Positions 1-11,586 of a DNA stretch of 64,000 nucleotides are shown here, one piece after another (position 1 is the stretch's first letter; every line of letters begins with the position of its first letter). The position numbers and the translations under genes are program-made. This stretch comes from Allium sativum. Its lineage: Eukaryota; Streptophyta; Magnoliopsida; Asparagales; Amaryllidaceae. The stretch covers positions 899,437,177-899,501,176 of the forward strand of contig CM060915.1 in NCBI GenBank assembly GCA_030737875.1. Reading direction: 5' to 3'. The notes beneath the pieces were generated by a model. It was not told the DNA's origin, searched no databases, and was given only the letters and a program-made list of their open reading frames with translations.

Positions 1-2252
1 TCGTGGACAGCATGGATTTCAGAAAACTGGTCCATATAAGAGCTAGGAGAGTTTTCAGTTCTGAAGATGTTTAGCTCGACAGTCATGTTACCGAAAGAAA
101 GTTTCATAGACCCATTTCTACAGTTGATGAGAGCATTATAGGTTGCTAAGAAGGGTCGTCCTAGAATCAAAGGGATCTGGTTTGCAGGATTGCTAACCTG
201 TTGAGTTTCTAAGACAATGAAATCAACTGGAAAGATGAATTCGCCTATTTTGATCAACACATCCTCGATTTCGCCCACAGGTTTCTTAATTGAACGGTCG
301 GCAAGCTGAAGGGTAACCTTGGTGGGTTTCATTTCTCCTAGCCCTAATTGGCGATAGACGGAATATGGAAGCAAGTTAACACTAACACCTAAGTCTAGCA
401 GGCATCTATCGATTTTCTTGTCCCCAATAGTACATGATATTGTGGGGCAGCCAGGATCTTTGTATTTCACTGGCATCGATTGGGACAAGACTTCGCTTAG
501 AGTTGCCGCTAGAAACACTTTCTTAGGTACATGTGTATGACGTTTTTGAGTGCACATATCTTTTAGAAATTTTGCGTATTGTGGAACTTGTTGTATAATA
601 TCTAAAAGAGGAATGTTCACTTTAACTTGCCTAAATATTTCAAGGATTTTTTCTAGCTGATCCGTCTTTTTCCTAGGTCGGAGTCGATGAGGAAATGGAG
701 CAGACAACTCAGTAGGTTGGGCTACTTGAGTTTGAGGATGGTCCTTGTCAGAAATTGGCTCGATGTTTTGATCTGAGTTAGTCGAATTTTCGATAGGGTT
801 TGGAAGATAGTCCGGCAAAGCATTTGGGTTGACCACATGGTTGTCAATCTTTTTGCCAGATCTAAGAGTAGTGACCGCATTCAAGTGACTAACGTTTGAA
901 TCTTGAATGATGTGAATTTGGTTGGAGTTAGGATTTTGACGGTTGGGGTTTGGAATGGGTTGACTCGGGAAAGTGCCTCTTTCCCGTTCGCTTACCGAAG
1001 TGGCTAACTGACTCATTTGCATTTCAAGTTTAGCGATCGATTGACTCGTGTTCTGCATGTGCGAAGTCAATAAATTTTGAAGATTGGTATTTGATTGGAG
1101 ATTTTGAGTTGTTGCTTTAGTCAGTTCTTCGAGAGTTTTCTCCAGTAATGTCAATCGTTTATCGTCTTGGGGAACAAAAGATTGTTGCGCTTGGTTTTGA
1201 GAAGGTGGCACAGGATGTTGGAATTGAGTTTGTTGAAAGGGAGGTTTCGAAGGATTATTCGAAAATGACTGAAAAGGTGGTCGAACCGCATTCAAATTTG
1301 CATTGTTTTGGGTCCAAGAGAAGTTAGGATGGTTTCTCCAACCTGGATTGTATGTTGGGGAGAATGGGTCGTTCCTAGCTTTGTTAAATGCGTTGAGTTG
1401 TTCCAATGAATGTGGGCATTGACCAGCTATGTGGTTAGGATCGTTACATTTGTAACATGAGGTCTGAGACGCTTGAGCTTGATTTATTTGCGTTGATGAA
1501 AGGATATTATCGAATTTGGATATCATCGCGTCTATTTTTGCTTCTAAGGCTACTGATGATCCTACCGCATGAGCGTTAGATCGGGAATAAATCGATTTCT
1601 CGTTAGATCTTTCCCATTGAGCTGATTTTTCGGCCAAATTTTTGAGAAATTGCCAAGCAGCATTGTGATCTTGGGCTAGAAAATTTCCTTGGCACATCGA
1701 TTCGAGCATGGTTCGAGAGTTATTTTCAAGTCCATCGTATAAAATTTGACAAAGAGTCCATTTTTCGAAATTGTGATGTGGACATTTGACTAGAAGCTCT
1801 TTAAATCTTTCAAAATATTTTGCAAAGGATTCACCCCCAAATTGACGAAAATTGACGATTTCCTTTCGAATTTTAGATGTTTTTTCCAGAGGGTAAAATT
1901 TCTTTAGAAAAATGTTTACAAATTCACCCCAAGTTCCAATCGTATTTGAAGGCAAGCTATACAACCATTTCTCAGCATAATCGGTAAGTGCAAATGGAAT
2001 TAACCTAAGTTTGATTCCATCGTCACTTAATTGTTGAAATTTCATTGTTGCACAAACTTGTTCAAATTTGGTCAGGAAAATATAAAGATCATCACATTCT
2101 AGATTGTCGAACTTTGGAAGAGTATTTATGTGATTCGAATGAATTTCAAAGTGGTTACCCGTTGGGGCGAGCAATATGATGCAAGAAGGAATAAAAACCC
2201 GATCGGGGAAGTATCTATCCATAAGAGATCGAGGGGGATTTTCTTCGGCCAT
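1..2252 (-). CDS. gag-pro: gag-protease polyprotein of the Athila-like element, 3' end outside the window
   Basis: I read this frame codon by codon from the ATG at 2252-2250 down to base 3. It has 750 codons with no stop, making it the longest open frame in the window. The N-terminus is MAEENPPRSLMDRYF. Residues about 45-240 are the capsid (retrotransposon gag) region, with the usual W-L-Y-S-L-P and ERFKELL patches. A single CCHC zinc knuckle has C266, C269, H274 and C279. A Q/N/P-rich linker follows (about 300-400), then a basic RPRKK patch. The aspartic protease has its catalytic Asp at about residue 620 in the motif LLDLGVSVNLLP, with a V where A is usual, and an ILGRPFL segment at 696-702. 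It would form virus-like particles and cut the polyprotein. The open frame suggests a young copy. Whether pol is fused in frame cannot be seen here. Confidence 0.9.
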   Translation of the reverse strand, partial: MAEENPPRSLMDRYFPDRVFIPSCIILLAPTGNHFEIHSNHINTLPKFDNLECDDLYIFLTKFEQVCATMKFQQLSDDGIKLRLIPFALTDYAEKWLYSLPSNTIGTWGEFVNIFLKKFYPLEKTSKIRKEIVNFRQFGGESFAKYFERFKELLVKCPHHNFEKWTLCQILYDGLENNSRTMLESMCQGNFLAQDHNAAWQFLKNLAEKSAQWERSNEKSIYSRSNAHAVGSSVALEAKIDAMISKFDNILSSTQINQAQASQTSCYKCNDPNHIAGQCPHSLEQLNAFNKARNDPFSPTYNPGWRNHPNFSWTQNNANLNAVRPPFQSFSNNPSKPPFQQTQFQHPVPPSQNQAQQSFVPQDDKRLTLLEKTLEELTKATTQNLQSNTNLQNLLTSHMQNTSQSIAKLEMQMSQLATSVSERERGTFPSQPIPNPNRQNPNSNQIHIIQDSNVSHLNAVTTLRSGKKIDNHVVNPNALPDYLPNPIENSTNSDQNIEPISDKDHPQTQVAQPTELSAPFPHRLRPRKKTDQLEKILEIFRQVKVNIPLLDIIQQVPQYAKFLKDMCTQKRHTHVPKKVFLAATLSEVLSQSMPVKYKDPGCPTISCTIGDKKIDRCLLDLGVSVNLLPYSVYRQLGLGEMKPTKVTLQLADRSIKKPVGEIEDVLIKIGEFIFPVDFIVLETQQVSNPANQIPLILGRPFLATYNALINCRNGSMKLSFGNMTVELNIFRTENSPSSYMDQFSEIHAVH

Positions 2253-5069
2253 GGTTAAAGAAATGTTTGTTCGAACTAAATGATTGTCTGAAGGATCACG
2301 AGTCCAATGACGCATGCACTAGCGAGAAGAATAAGGGAGGACGAAAAAAAACAAATTTGAGAAGCGAATTTTTTTTTTTACAAAACGAGAATTGTTTTGA
2401 ATATTTTTTTAGAGAAACAGAATTAGACACAAAAGATTTTTTTTTATATGAACCTAATGCGATTTACAATTTCTAGAATTATATAATGACGGTTTGATTT
2501 ATTTCAACAAAAGACTTCTCAGCCAGTTAACGGACAGGCGTTATCGGTGCACCAGGAATCACCCTAGCAATGCAGCCGAAGGTTTAAGTACCTTCAGAGG
2601 AACAACCGATATAATATTTACGAATCACCGTAATATTTATAAACAGTTATTACTCTGCCGTAGTCTAGACACCAAGAAATAATCCGTTAGAACTAAACCA
2701 ATTTGTCAAAATATAATGAAGTCCTTAGAAAATAAAAACAAAACTAAGATGAATGCAATTTTTTTTTAATCAGTCACAGAATGAACAGTCTCAGAACAGT
2801 CACAGAACAGTCAATTGCAGAGATAAATAAAAAAAAAAAATTTACAGGCAAGCCGATGCCCTGCAGAAGAGTTTTACAAGCAATGTCTATATATATATAT
2901 TTTTATTTGCAGCAGTGGTCCCTGTAGAGTTAGAAATTACTCACCTTAATCGGCAGTACGTCCAGTGCAGTTGAGTCGCGCTAGCGCGTTCACACCCCAC
3001 TTGGTGTGCAACCGCTCGAACACTGAATAGTCCGCTGCTTTTTATTGTTGTCGCCTCCTTTTATTTGCCTGACTGCGCTGCGGCACGGGTTCGGGCTAGG
3101 AGGCCGATTTTTTTTTTAAGACCTTTTCTAATTTCCACTGTACCTGCTTTCAACAAATTTTCTCCTTTTTTTTTTTGAGAAGAAGAAACAAAGGCAATAG
3201 GAAAATAAAGACAAATATAAATGGAACTTAAAACAAAATGACTTGAAACAAAAACAAATACTAAATTACGGCTTAAGGAAAACAAGAACTAGCTAACAAG
3301 AAACAAGAACTAGGCTTAACAAAATTCAACTCAGGCCACTCAACTCTAAGAAATAAAAGGCAATACCACCTATGAAATACAATGCTCACAGATATATTGC
3401 CTCCTTGATCTTTTCCAAAACAAATAGTGCAAAAACAAATGGTAAAAATTAATGTAAACACGCCTCAAAAGGAATGGCGATGAGTTACCCAAAAACAAGA
3501 TCGACCTCCCAGAAAAACCAAATTTACACTCCCCTTGATTTTTTTTTTTTTTTTTTACAAACTAACCATACCCTTTTTTTATATTACTCACGCCCTTAAT
3601 CCAACTTGACAGAAATAGTCAAAGAAGAATCAAGCCCCCCTTTTAAATTATTCCTCTCACAACCTCCTTAGGTTAGAAAAAAATCAAATTCCCAAATCTA
3701 AAATCACGCCTCCTTTTAATTTTTTTATTTTTTCGAAATTGATCCTTGAATTCCCAAATCTAAAATCCTGGTTTTCGCGATTTAGGATTTCGAATCAGTG
3801 GTTCTTGCTGATTTTTCGTTTTGGGATTTTGATTTTTTGGGTGTCAACAGTGGATGATAACGTACTCGTTGATGATGACCGCTGTTTATTCGATATGAGG
3901 ATGGCCTTAGGTGTAGGCAGGGGTTTCAGGAGGCGAGAGGAGTTTTGTGGTTGCGATGGGTGAAGTTGCAGATTTGGTCGAGTTTGGCTGTTGCGATTTG
4001 GGTGGATCAAAGGGGAATAAGGGGAGAGTTGTAAGGGGAGGCTTGCGATGGCAGCTAGAAAGCTAGGTAGACGTAGTGGTTTCGGTATTGAAAAAAATGT
4101 TGTTGTTTGGGATTGTTTTTGTTGTGACGTCTTTGCGGTGGTTGAACATCCTTTGGACTTGAATTGGCAAGAACTGATTGAGGGTTGTAGTTGTTGTGGA
4201 GGATGGTTTGTGTGTGCTGATTTGATGATGATAAAGAGAGGAGTGGGAAGTGAAGTGTTCAGGGAATAGTTGACGTAGTTTGACAGGAAGAAGATTGTAT
4301 GTGGTTTGTAGTGGTAGAAGGTAGCCTATGATATGAAGTGGTTGTGGGTCTTTTGAAGAGGGCTGATCGAACCTGTTGAAAGTGGGAAATAGATGGGTGA
4401 CTGGTAGACGTTGCGTTGAAGGGAAGTGTTAATATAGTGATGGTAGGTTTATGTGATGGGAAGTTTGAATTGTTTTGGTTTGATATGCTATGAAGTATGG
4501 TTTTGATGAAAGGGCTCGGATAAACGTGGAGTTATGTAAGGTAGTGGATGGCAATGGAAAGGTGGCAGCTTTGATGCAAACTGGATGGTGCTGTGAAAAC
4601 AAGTGGAATTGAAGAGATGACAGGAATTAGAGAGGGAGAAGTTTATGAAAGGAACTTTTTTTTCCTTTGGAAATAACTTGTAAATGGAAAGGAGGAATGA
4701 TTATTTAGAAGAAAAATGAAAGAAAACTGGGAAAGAAATTAGGAAAGAATTGACAAGATTTTTTTTGTCAGAATTGTAAAAGAAGAGAGATTGGAAAGAA
4801 ATTTCAGAAACTTGGCAAGATTGTTTTTCCTCTCTTAATTAGAAGATCAAACTATCAGTCAGCAATACCGAATCAAAATTAATCAAGAGATTAAATGTAT
4901 ATATATATATATTTATATATATATATTTATATATATATATATATATATGAATACTAAAGGAATAAAATAAAATAAAAATTAACAAAAAATATTTTTGTGT
5001 TTTTTTAATGGAAAAATGAGAAAACTAAAAATATAACCCGAAGGATTTACTAATAAAAATTATTTTGGT
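2253..5069 (-). other. long untranslated leader of the Athila-like element
   Basis: This 2.8 kb separates the primer site from the gag start. Long leaders are common in Athila/Tat elements. No open frame here exceeds about 75 codons on either strand. On the minus strand, long A- and T-runs (3100-3180, 3537-3560) alternate with ordinary sequence. The block at about 3780-4640 is richer in G on the plus strand and looks different from its surroundings, so it may be captured DNA. There is no recognisable protein. Confidence 0.6.
4897..4948. repeat. (TA)n microsatellite
   Basis: Alternating TA interrupted by two TTTA steps, inside the Athila leader close to the primer site. Confidence 0.95.
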
Positions 5070-5086
5070 CCCCGGCAACGGCGCCA
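5070..5086 (-). promoter_or_regulatory. primer-binding site, tRNA-Asp type
   Basis: Read on the minus strand this is TGGCGCCGTTGCCGGGG, 17 nt complementary to the 3' end of plant tRNA-Asp including CCA. It lies 5 nt inside the LTR edge and fixes the element's orientation. This primer type is characteristic of Athila/Tat elements. Confidence 0.9.
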
Positions 5087-5091
5087 AAATT

Positions 5092-6358
5092 TGTTCGCGA
5101 ACAAATTATACAGTTGTAAACAACTGTAAAATCCGTTCGGCTTTCCTAAACAACAAGGATTGTTGTAGAGGGTGTCGAACTCTGGGACCAAATTATTTTA
5201 TTAATAAATCCAATCAAGTTATCCCTAACTTTTGATTGGTTGAAAACAAAGAAAATAGCAAAATTAAATAAAAGAGAGTTTTAACAATAAGTGAAAGCAA
5301 TTACGGGATAATGACATAGATCAGATTCATAATCATCAATAGCCAAAAGATTAACCAGATCTAATACATGTTTCTGTCACAAACATGAATCAACGATAAT
5401 AGGTTTTTAGAAACAAATATGTAAATAACGACAAGCATAGCCTATGCAGGAGCTCAGCTCTACAACCATAGACTATCAGGACAGATTCACTAATTAATTT
5501 CTAAAACCCTAAAATTAGATCTAAATCTGATAATTGTTAGATCGAACACAAATATACCCTGTGAAGGAGCATAGCTCTTAAACGACACAGGGTATGAAGG
5601 TTCAGATCTAACCCTTAGTTCAAATCTCGATCTACATACATGAAGTTCTAATCTTTTGGCTATGTGATTCATATTGAATCATAACTATTAGCGTCATCAC
5701 CCCCTAATTAAAGAGGATTAGCTAGACATAGCTAAAAGAAAAGAAAATAAAAAGAAAATAAACGACATAAATAAAATGCAATAAAAATAAATAGAAGAGA
5801 GAAAGAAGAGTTTTATTCCAAGAAAAGGATTACAGAATAAAACTGAGTGTGTTTTTCAATGAATGAGATACAAGGTATTTATAGCTGATATGACAAAGAC
5901 AACTAGGCTAGTTACACAATGTGGGACTAAATATTTAGCCCAAATAACACATAAGCCAGTGTGAACAGGGTTGTAGAGTAAGAGGCCTTGTAAGTGAGCC
6001 AGTGTCAATGCGTGCAGTGCATGAATGAGAAGCCTTGCAAAGGAGCTAATGTGAACGCTTCATGAATGAAATGGTCTGCAATTGAGCAAATGTGAACACA
6101 ATATGAGTCTTTAGTGAGCCAAATCTACCCAACTGAACTCTATTTGCAACCGTTCTTCAAGCTTTAAACTCTTCAAGCTTTAGTAATCTTAACTTCACTC
6201 TTTTTCAGCAAATTCTTCATGCTTTATTCATCAAATGCTCTAAACCATGATTCTTGTCAACAATCTAAAAACACAGCTATAAATACACAATATCAATTAT
6301 TTAAAAGATAAAATAAGATAAATATGCGGATAAAATATACACATTTACATGTATATCA
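5092..6358 (-). mobile_element. 5' LTR of the Athila-like element
   Basis: On the plus strand the repeat opens TG at 5092 beside the primer site and most plausibly closes ...TATATCA at 6358, about 1267 bp. The inner edge is a perfect 12-bp palindrome, TGTTCGCGAACA (5092-5103). The outer edge is inferred only from the TG...CA rule and from resumption of unrelated sequence at about 6364, because the partner LTR is outside the window. Confidence 0.7.
5874..5885 (-). promoter_or_regulatory. TATA box candidate of the Athila LTR
   Basis: The minus strand reads GCTATAAATACC in the middle of the LTR, where the U3/R boundary of a plant LTR is expected. Transcription would start near 5845 and run leftwards into the leader. 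Confidence 0.55.
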
Positions 6359-6363
6359 GAACT

Positions 6364-7468
6364 CGTTCCTCTTAACTTTTTATACTCGTGATATTTTTCG
6401 AAATCGATCGGTGAATTGACGGGTTTGACGATGTGGCATTCAAAGTGAATGGTGATCAGATGTTCTGAAGATAGACGTAGCCTCTAGCCTCACAAATAGG
6501 AAATGACAAAAATCGGGCAGGCAGCATGACTATGTGGGTCAATCCCATTAGGGTTTATTGTCACCATCTGGAGAAAATTCGTATTTGTTTTTCTTTCGTT
6601 TCTATATCTTCGGATAACGGTTATATTGGCCCAACCGTAGGTGGCAATATATTCGATACACTCAAGAGAAATGAGTGGTCAGTCATGTATAGGCCGGGTT
6701 GTAAGATGTTCCTGTTGAATCTCAGTTATCCCCTCTAGAGTACACTGATCGGGAGGTAGTCCCATACCTTGTCATAGCTAGAATCCAATCTCCAATAAGG
6801 TCCCTGCAGGTTTTTGATTTTATACTATGTATGTGGAGCGTGGGATGCAAGCATTCTGCTATTTGATTATTTATTTGATTAGACATTATTATAATATCAC
6901 TGGATTTTGATATCAAAAATGGTTTGGTTATAGTAAGGTGAAAACCGTCCATGTTTATATGTGGGCTGGTCTTACGATTATCTTTTTTGTTTCAAAAGAA
7001 TTTTCAAAGGTAAACGAAATGGTTGGAATTTACTCACACCAGTCCCGTGACTGACCCAGAGTTTATTTGTTTGTGTTTTCCCTAAACTCTTGGTTGCCCA
7101 AATTTGTACGGGCAGTCAAGTGTTCAAGCTTTGCAGATTCACTTGGAGGAGCTCAAAGCAGGAAGCTTCAACGCTAGTTATTAGAGATTATTTACGCTGT
7201 GATGTATATGAGTTATATTCTGATATGGTACGTATATACAAATTCAGATTTGTATTTCAAAGTGGTATATAATATATTTTATTCGTTCCGCTGTGAGATT
7301 CGTGCTTACTCTGATTATGTTCAGCTGTGTTCTTCTTCTTCTATTCTATAAGTTCTATCTTTCCTATCTCATCCTCTAACTTCTTTCTATTAAAGATCTG
7401 TATTTTCGTGCACTTTGAGTTGAATGTGGCGGATATTAGTCAGCTCAAATTGGTACGGATTTACAGGC
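6364..7468 (+). repeat. old LTR remnant related to the giant LTR of element B
   Basis: From about 6415 to 7420 this aligns along its length with the 3' part of element B's LTR (53115-54070). Shared stretches include GATGTGGCATTCAAAGTG, ATGACAAAAATCGGGCAGGC and CCATACCTTGTCA, and both approach their ends with CGTTCCGCTGTGAGAT. Identity by eye is about 75-80%, so this is a separate, older copy. The left part would lie beyond the Athila insertion. The right edge is uncertain, between 7420 and about 7468, where ...GGATTTACA could be the decayed LTR end. Confidence 0.7.
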
Positions 7469-9394
7469 TACTATAGTTAACCCATTTTATCAAACTTGTC
7501 TTCTTATTTCAATTATGCTAACATATATTGACATGCCTATTTTATAATAAAAGCATTTATTTTATCCAAATTAATTTTACGGTTTTACTTTAACTGAGGT
7601 TTCTAAATTTTCTTATATGTAACCATTTTATTTTGTTTATAATATTTAAAGCTTTTATCTTATCTATATCTCTCGTTTGTATTTGCTTCTAAATCTGAAA
7701 ATCAGTCCCTCAGATATTAAGATTGTTATATGGTTGTTATATCCCAAATTTGTAAAATGGGTGTAATTGTAAAACTCATGTATATTGACTTTTTTAATCT
7801 AAATGTATATTGAATTTTTAGGCAACGCAGAACACAAAGAGATGGTTCTAGTCATTTATTTTCACTAGAATATAAAATAGTTAAAATTAATAAATTAATT
7901 TATATAGAATGATAGGAGATAAATATGGGTAATAAGTGCATTAATTCACAAACACACATACTTTATTCTTCCAAAACATGTGTAATAAATGCTAGTTATC
8001 GTTACTAAATAGGTAAAGGTTTAGGTTAGGTTGGAATCAGAAATGTTCTCCATTTATTATGGTTATATGTTACTATTACGTGTGATAAATGGATTATTAA
8101 CAATTATAACCATGTAGTTTTGAGAGAAGTAAATGTGATAATAAATTAGTATGGAATTAGTGTGTTTAGCTTTATATAATTTTATTCTTTGTCTATTCGT
8201 GCTCCATTGTATTTTTTCCTAACATTCTTCTTTTCGATTACAATGCTTGTATTTGACAAATTTTAGCCTTTTAATTTTGCTGTCTTACTTAACATATTTA
8301 TCTGTTTCAACTCAAATCTATTTGTGTTGTAAACCATTTTATTTACCGATTTTATATTAGAAATATCTATTTTGAATGTAGTATTCACTTTGGAATTGAA
8401 AATACTTTTGTAAATTTATTTTTCTACTGTAACGTTTTAGCGTAATTTACACCATTAACAAATTTGAATATTCAATATTGGAACTCTTTTATTGTTTAGT
8501 AAATGTGATTTGTGGTATTAGATAATTTGGATATGTTGTATGCTTTCCATGAATTTGTTTCAAGTATGAACGTTATATAAAACAAATATCATTCCCTCTT
8601 CGTTGTCCCTGAATGCATCATTTATTTCTTTCCTTCAATTTACCAATTTCTTTCCTTTTTTTATATAATAAGCGTGATGCCTGCAACTTGTTTAGAAATA
8701 AAATTTCAGTTGCCATAGCTAATACCACCATTTCCAATTCAAAATATTTATTACCTTATAATTTTTTCAATCTATTGTATAGACCATTACATCCATTGTA
8801 AAATAATATCAATTTAGGCTTATATATGAACATGCCCATTAAATAAATTCATTTACTGCGTTTCCTTCTTAACATATTTAAATACCTTTTATTACTTCAA
8901 TGTCCGTGCTTGATACCAACACACCGTATTTTTCCCTAAACCTTAACGTATAATTTCTGAGACGCCACTTCAATTTTTTAATGGCCGATAAACAAAGAAA
9001 ATAATCCCACATCCAAACATGATTCAAGCCATTATTTCAGAAATTTTCAAAGCGAAACCATTAGAGATTTTGTCCTCCTCAATGTTATATGGATATGATG
9101 AATTCCCATTTCCTGTTTCACTTGAATTCCGAGCCTATAGCCACCGACGTTGGAGGAGGATTGCGAGGCGTGGGGATGACCGAAGTCGGTGGTGCTTGGT
9201 CCGGAGGAAGGTGCTGCAATGGCGGTTCACGTTGTGGTTGGGGATGTGGGTCCGCCCCCTGTAGATGTTTTCAGGTGAACCCTAATTTGGTGCTGATGGG
9301 TTCAAGTAAAAGCCGATGTTCAGGAGTTTATCACCGTGACGATGGAACACTAACAACGTTTGTTGTTAAATGTGATTAAGGTGAAATGGTAATT
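7469..9394. other. AT-rich spacer without a recognised gene
   Basis: Mostly very AT-rich sequence with short T- and A-runs. A GC-richer patch at about 9130-9310 holds the small cysteine-rich frame listed separately. I see no LTR ends, no domain and no long frame. Confidence 0.6.
9089..9379 (+). CDS. small Gly/Cys-rich open frame, uncertain
   Basis: A 96-codon frame in an island richer in G and C than its surroundings. Residues about 35-62 are Gly/Cys-rich with several C-x-C and CC pairs (around RCCNGGSRCGWGCGS and PCRCF), loosely like small metal-binding or secreted cysteine-rich proteins. There is no signal peptide: the N-terminus MDMMNSHFLFHL is only weakly hydrophobic. The frame contains TTTTCAG/GTGAA, which could be a splice acceptor. 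It sits among repeats, an overlapping 81-codon frame competes with it, and nothing shows it is expressed. It may be a chance frame or a decayed gene piece. Confidence 0.15.
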   Translation: MDMMNSHFLFHLNSEPIATDVGGGLRGVGMTEVGGAWSGGRCCNGGSRCGWGCGSAPCRCFQVNPNLVLMGSSKSRCSGVYHRDDGTLTTFVVKCD

Positions 9395-9967
9395 AAAGGA
9401 ATAAACATAGAATTGTTTTAGAATAAACATAGAATTGTTTTATAAATAGAATTGTTTTGAATATTAAACATTATCATTGTTTTGAATTAAACATTATCAT
9501 TGTTTTGAATTAAACATTATCATTGTTTTGAATTAATCATTATCATTGTTTTGGAAAAAATAAACATATCACTGTTTTGAAAATAAACACATACATTGTT
9601 TTTTAAAAATAGATTTGCTTTAAATATAGATTTGTTTTAAAATAGATTTGAATTAAAAAGAACACTGTTTTTAAATAAAAAGAACACCATTTTGTAAATA
9701 AAAAGAACACTGTTTTGTTAATAAAAATGTCACTGTTTTGTAAGTTAAAATGTCAATGTTGTAAAAAAATAAAAAAAGAACATTCCTTTTAAATAGAGAA
9801 GAACATTGTTTTGAAAATAAAAAGATTGTTGTTTTACAAATAAAAAGATTGTTGTTTGAAAATAAAAAGAGCGTTGTTTTGAAAAACGAACATTGTTTTG
9901 AAATTAAAAAAGAACATTGCTTTGAATTGAAAAATAAACATTGTTTTGGAAAATGAAATATACATTG
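9395..9967. repeat. ATTGTTTTGAA minisatellite, left part
   Basis: More than 20 degenerate units of about 20-27 bp built on ATTGTTTTGAA plus a variable AT-rich tail such as TTAAACATTATC. The array is cut by element C at 9967/9968 and resumes at 45514 with the same motif. Confidence 0.85.
9963..9967. repeat. target-site duplication of element C, left copy (CATTG)
   Basis: CATTG directly precedes TGTAACACCCC at 9968 and recurs at 45514-45518 directly after ...GGGGTGTTACA. This shows that 9968-45513 entered as one element, with later insertions inside it. Confidence 0.95.
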
Positions 9968-11210
9968 TGTAACACCCCACGTCCGTTAATGTCACTCACA
10001 AAGGGAATGCATTAAGTTTTGTGGAGCGTTATGAGTAAATAGAACATAATATTACAAGATAGATACATAAAGTAGTACTTAGAAAATTTATAACTTTATT
10101 GCAGCGGAAACAAAAATAATGTTGGGTTACATCTTCAAATATCAAAACCAAGTACATAATACCAGTCTTATACAAAAGCCTTTAGAGTGGATAATTTTAA
10201 AGCCATAATCCCCAATAAAAACGCCATAAATAGGTGGAATCAAAGCCAAGCAGTTCTTCAAGAACTTCTAGTACCTCAAGCAGAGAGAAATCCGAATCAA
10301 ACTTGAATATTTCCTCCATGAAAACCTAAGGGGAAAACGGAAGAAAATAGACGAAAACAAACTAGTTCAGACATAAAGTCTGGCGAGTCCAATAAATTTA
10401 ACAATATAATTATTAAAGTAATATGACAAGACATAAAATGGAAAATAAGGAATGACAGTGAAACAAGCAGGCATGACCAAGTAAGCAAGATGAATAAGAC
10501 AACGTTAATTGCGCTTCTAATCACTATAGGATAAATACTACATTGCACCAATAATAGTCACTCTAAGAGTTGATCCTGCCTACTGAACATAATAATCATA
10601 ATAATGATAATGGTAGTCTTCGTGTCCCATAGCTGTCTTCATAGGTGCCGTCTACTGCTATCTCCACTAGTAGTACCCACTACCCTCGCCATTCTAATTA
10701 CAACATTTATTCATAATATAGTAGTCGTACTCCTAGCTGTCTTCATAGGCGCCGCCTACTCCTATCTCCGCTAGTCGTACCCACTACCTTCCCCATTCGA
10801 TCAGCTCCCTAACTCGTAGATACCCATGTTGGTCCCACAGTAGGGTGTATGACTACCTAAAGTGGCAACCCGATATGACTGAAATGCACAGCTTATACCT
10901 ACACGATGCAACAAGGTCTTACCTACCAGCCCGGGCCCATGCACGCACATGACCCCGTTGGACTTGCATTGCCGCCGCTAACCTGTTTTGACCTCTTACT
11001 ATCAAATCTAGTAAGCGTGTCCCGTCCTCGACCTAAATCAAGCTCACATGGATACTAAATGGGTTACTGGTTGAAAAGGGTCCCCACACTTGACACAAGC
11101 TTTCCACCTATGCTTGGTCCCCGCTTAACCCCCTCTTATTCATGTCTTCTTACATGTTTCAACTTGGTTAAGTGTTTATAATTATATCCCACATGTCACC
11201 CATGTTTCCC

Positions 11211-11571
11211 GCTTATCAAATCAACATGTATTATTGGTTAAGTTTGTCTTAACCCTAACCACTTATCAGATTAATATATATATTATTGGTTAAGCTGGTC
11301 TTAACCCTACCCACTTATCAGATTAATATATATATTATTGGTTAAGCTGGTCTTAACCTTACCACTTATCAAATTAATATATATTATTGGTTAAACTGGT
11401 CTTAACCCTAACCACTTATCAGATTAATATATATATTATTGGTTAAGCTGGTCTTAACCCTACCCACTTATCAGATTAATATATATTATTGGTTAAGCTG
11501 GTCTTAACCCTACCCACTTATTAGATTAATATATATTATTTGTTAAGCTGGTCTTAACCCTACCCATTTAA
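11211..11571. repeat. tandem array of seven 51-bp units, each with a perfect hairpin
   Basis: Unit starts are near 11211, 11261, 11312, 11363, 11413, 11466 and 11516. Each unit holds ACTTATCAGATTAATATATA and then GGTTAAGCTGGTCTTAACC, an inverted repeat with 7-bp arms and a 5-nt loop. The same seven units occur in the other LTR at 42391-42748. Confidence 0.9.
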
Positions 11572-11583
11572 CATGTTTTATAT

Positions 11584-11586
<3 letters not shown>

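Larger units (their letters stand above)
1..6358 (-). mobile_element. Athila-like Ty3/gypsy LTR retrotransposon, 5' half, cut by the left window edge
   Basis: The element reads on the minus strand. From right to left it has a 1.27 kb LTR (5092-6358), a 17-nt primer-binding site for tRNA-Asp (5070-5086), a 2.8 kb leader and a gag-protease frame that runs off position 1. The Asp primer site beginning TGGCGCCG directly beside the LTR, together with the gag style (a capsid region rich in W, F and Y, one CCHC knuckle, and a protease with a D-L-G core and ILGRPFL flap), is typical of the Athila/Tat branch. RT, RNase H, integrase and the 3' LTR would lie outside the window. It appears to have landed in an older LTR remnant that resumes at about 6364. 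The target duplication (possibly GAACT at 6359-6363) cannot be confirmed without the other end. Confidence 0.85.

Noticed and set aside
3739..4269. Plus-strand frames of 73-74 codons in the Athila leader
   Set aside because: Antisense to the element, with no motif and low-complexity ends. Noted only as possible captured DNA.
11211..11571. Possible CRISPR-like array or telomere-like repeat in the C LTR (TTAACCCTAACC words)
   Set aside because: Units are contiguous hairpin repeats without unique spacers, in a plant retrotransposon LTR. The CCCTAA words are part of the 51-bp unit and not a TTTAGGG array.
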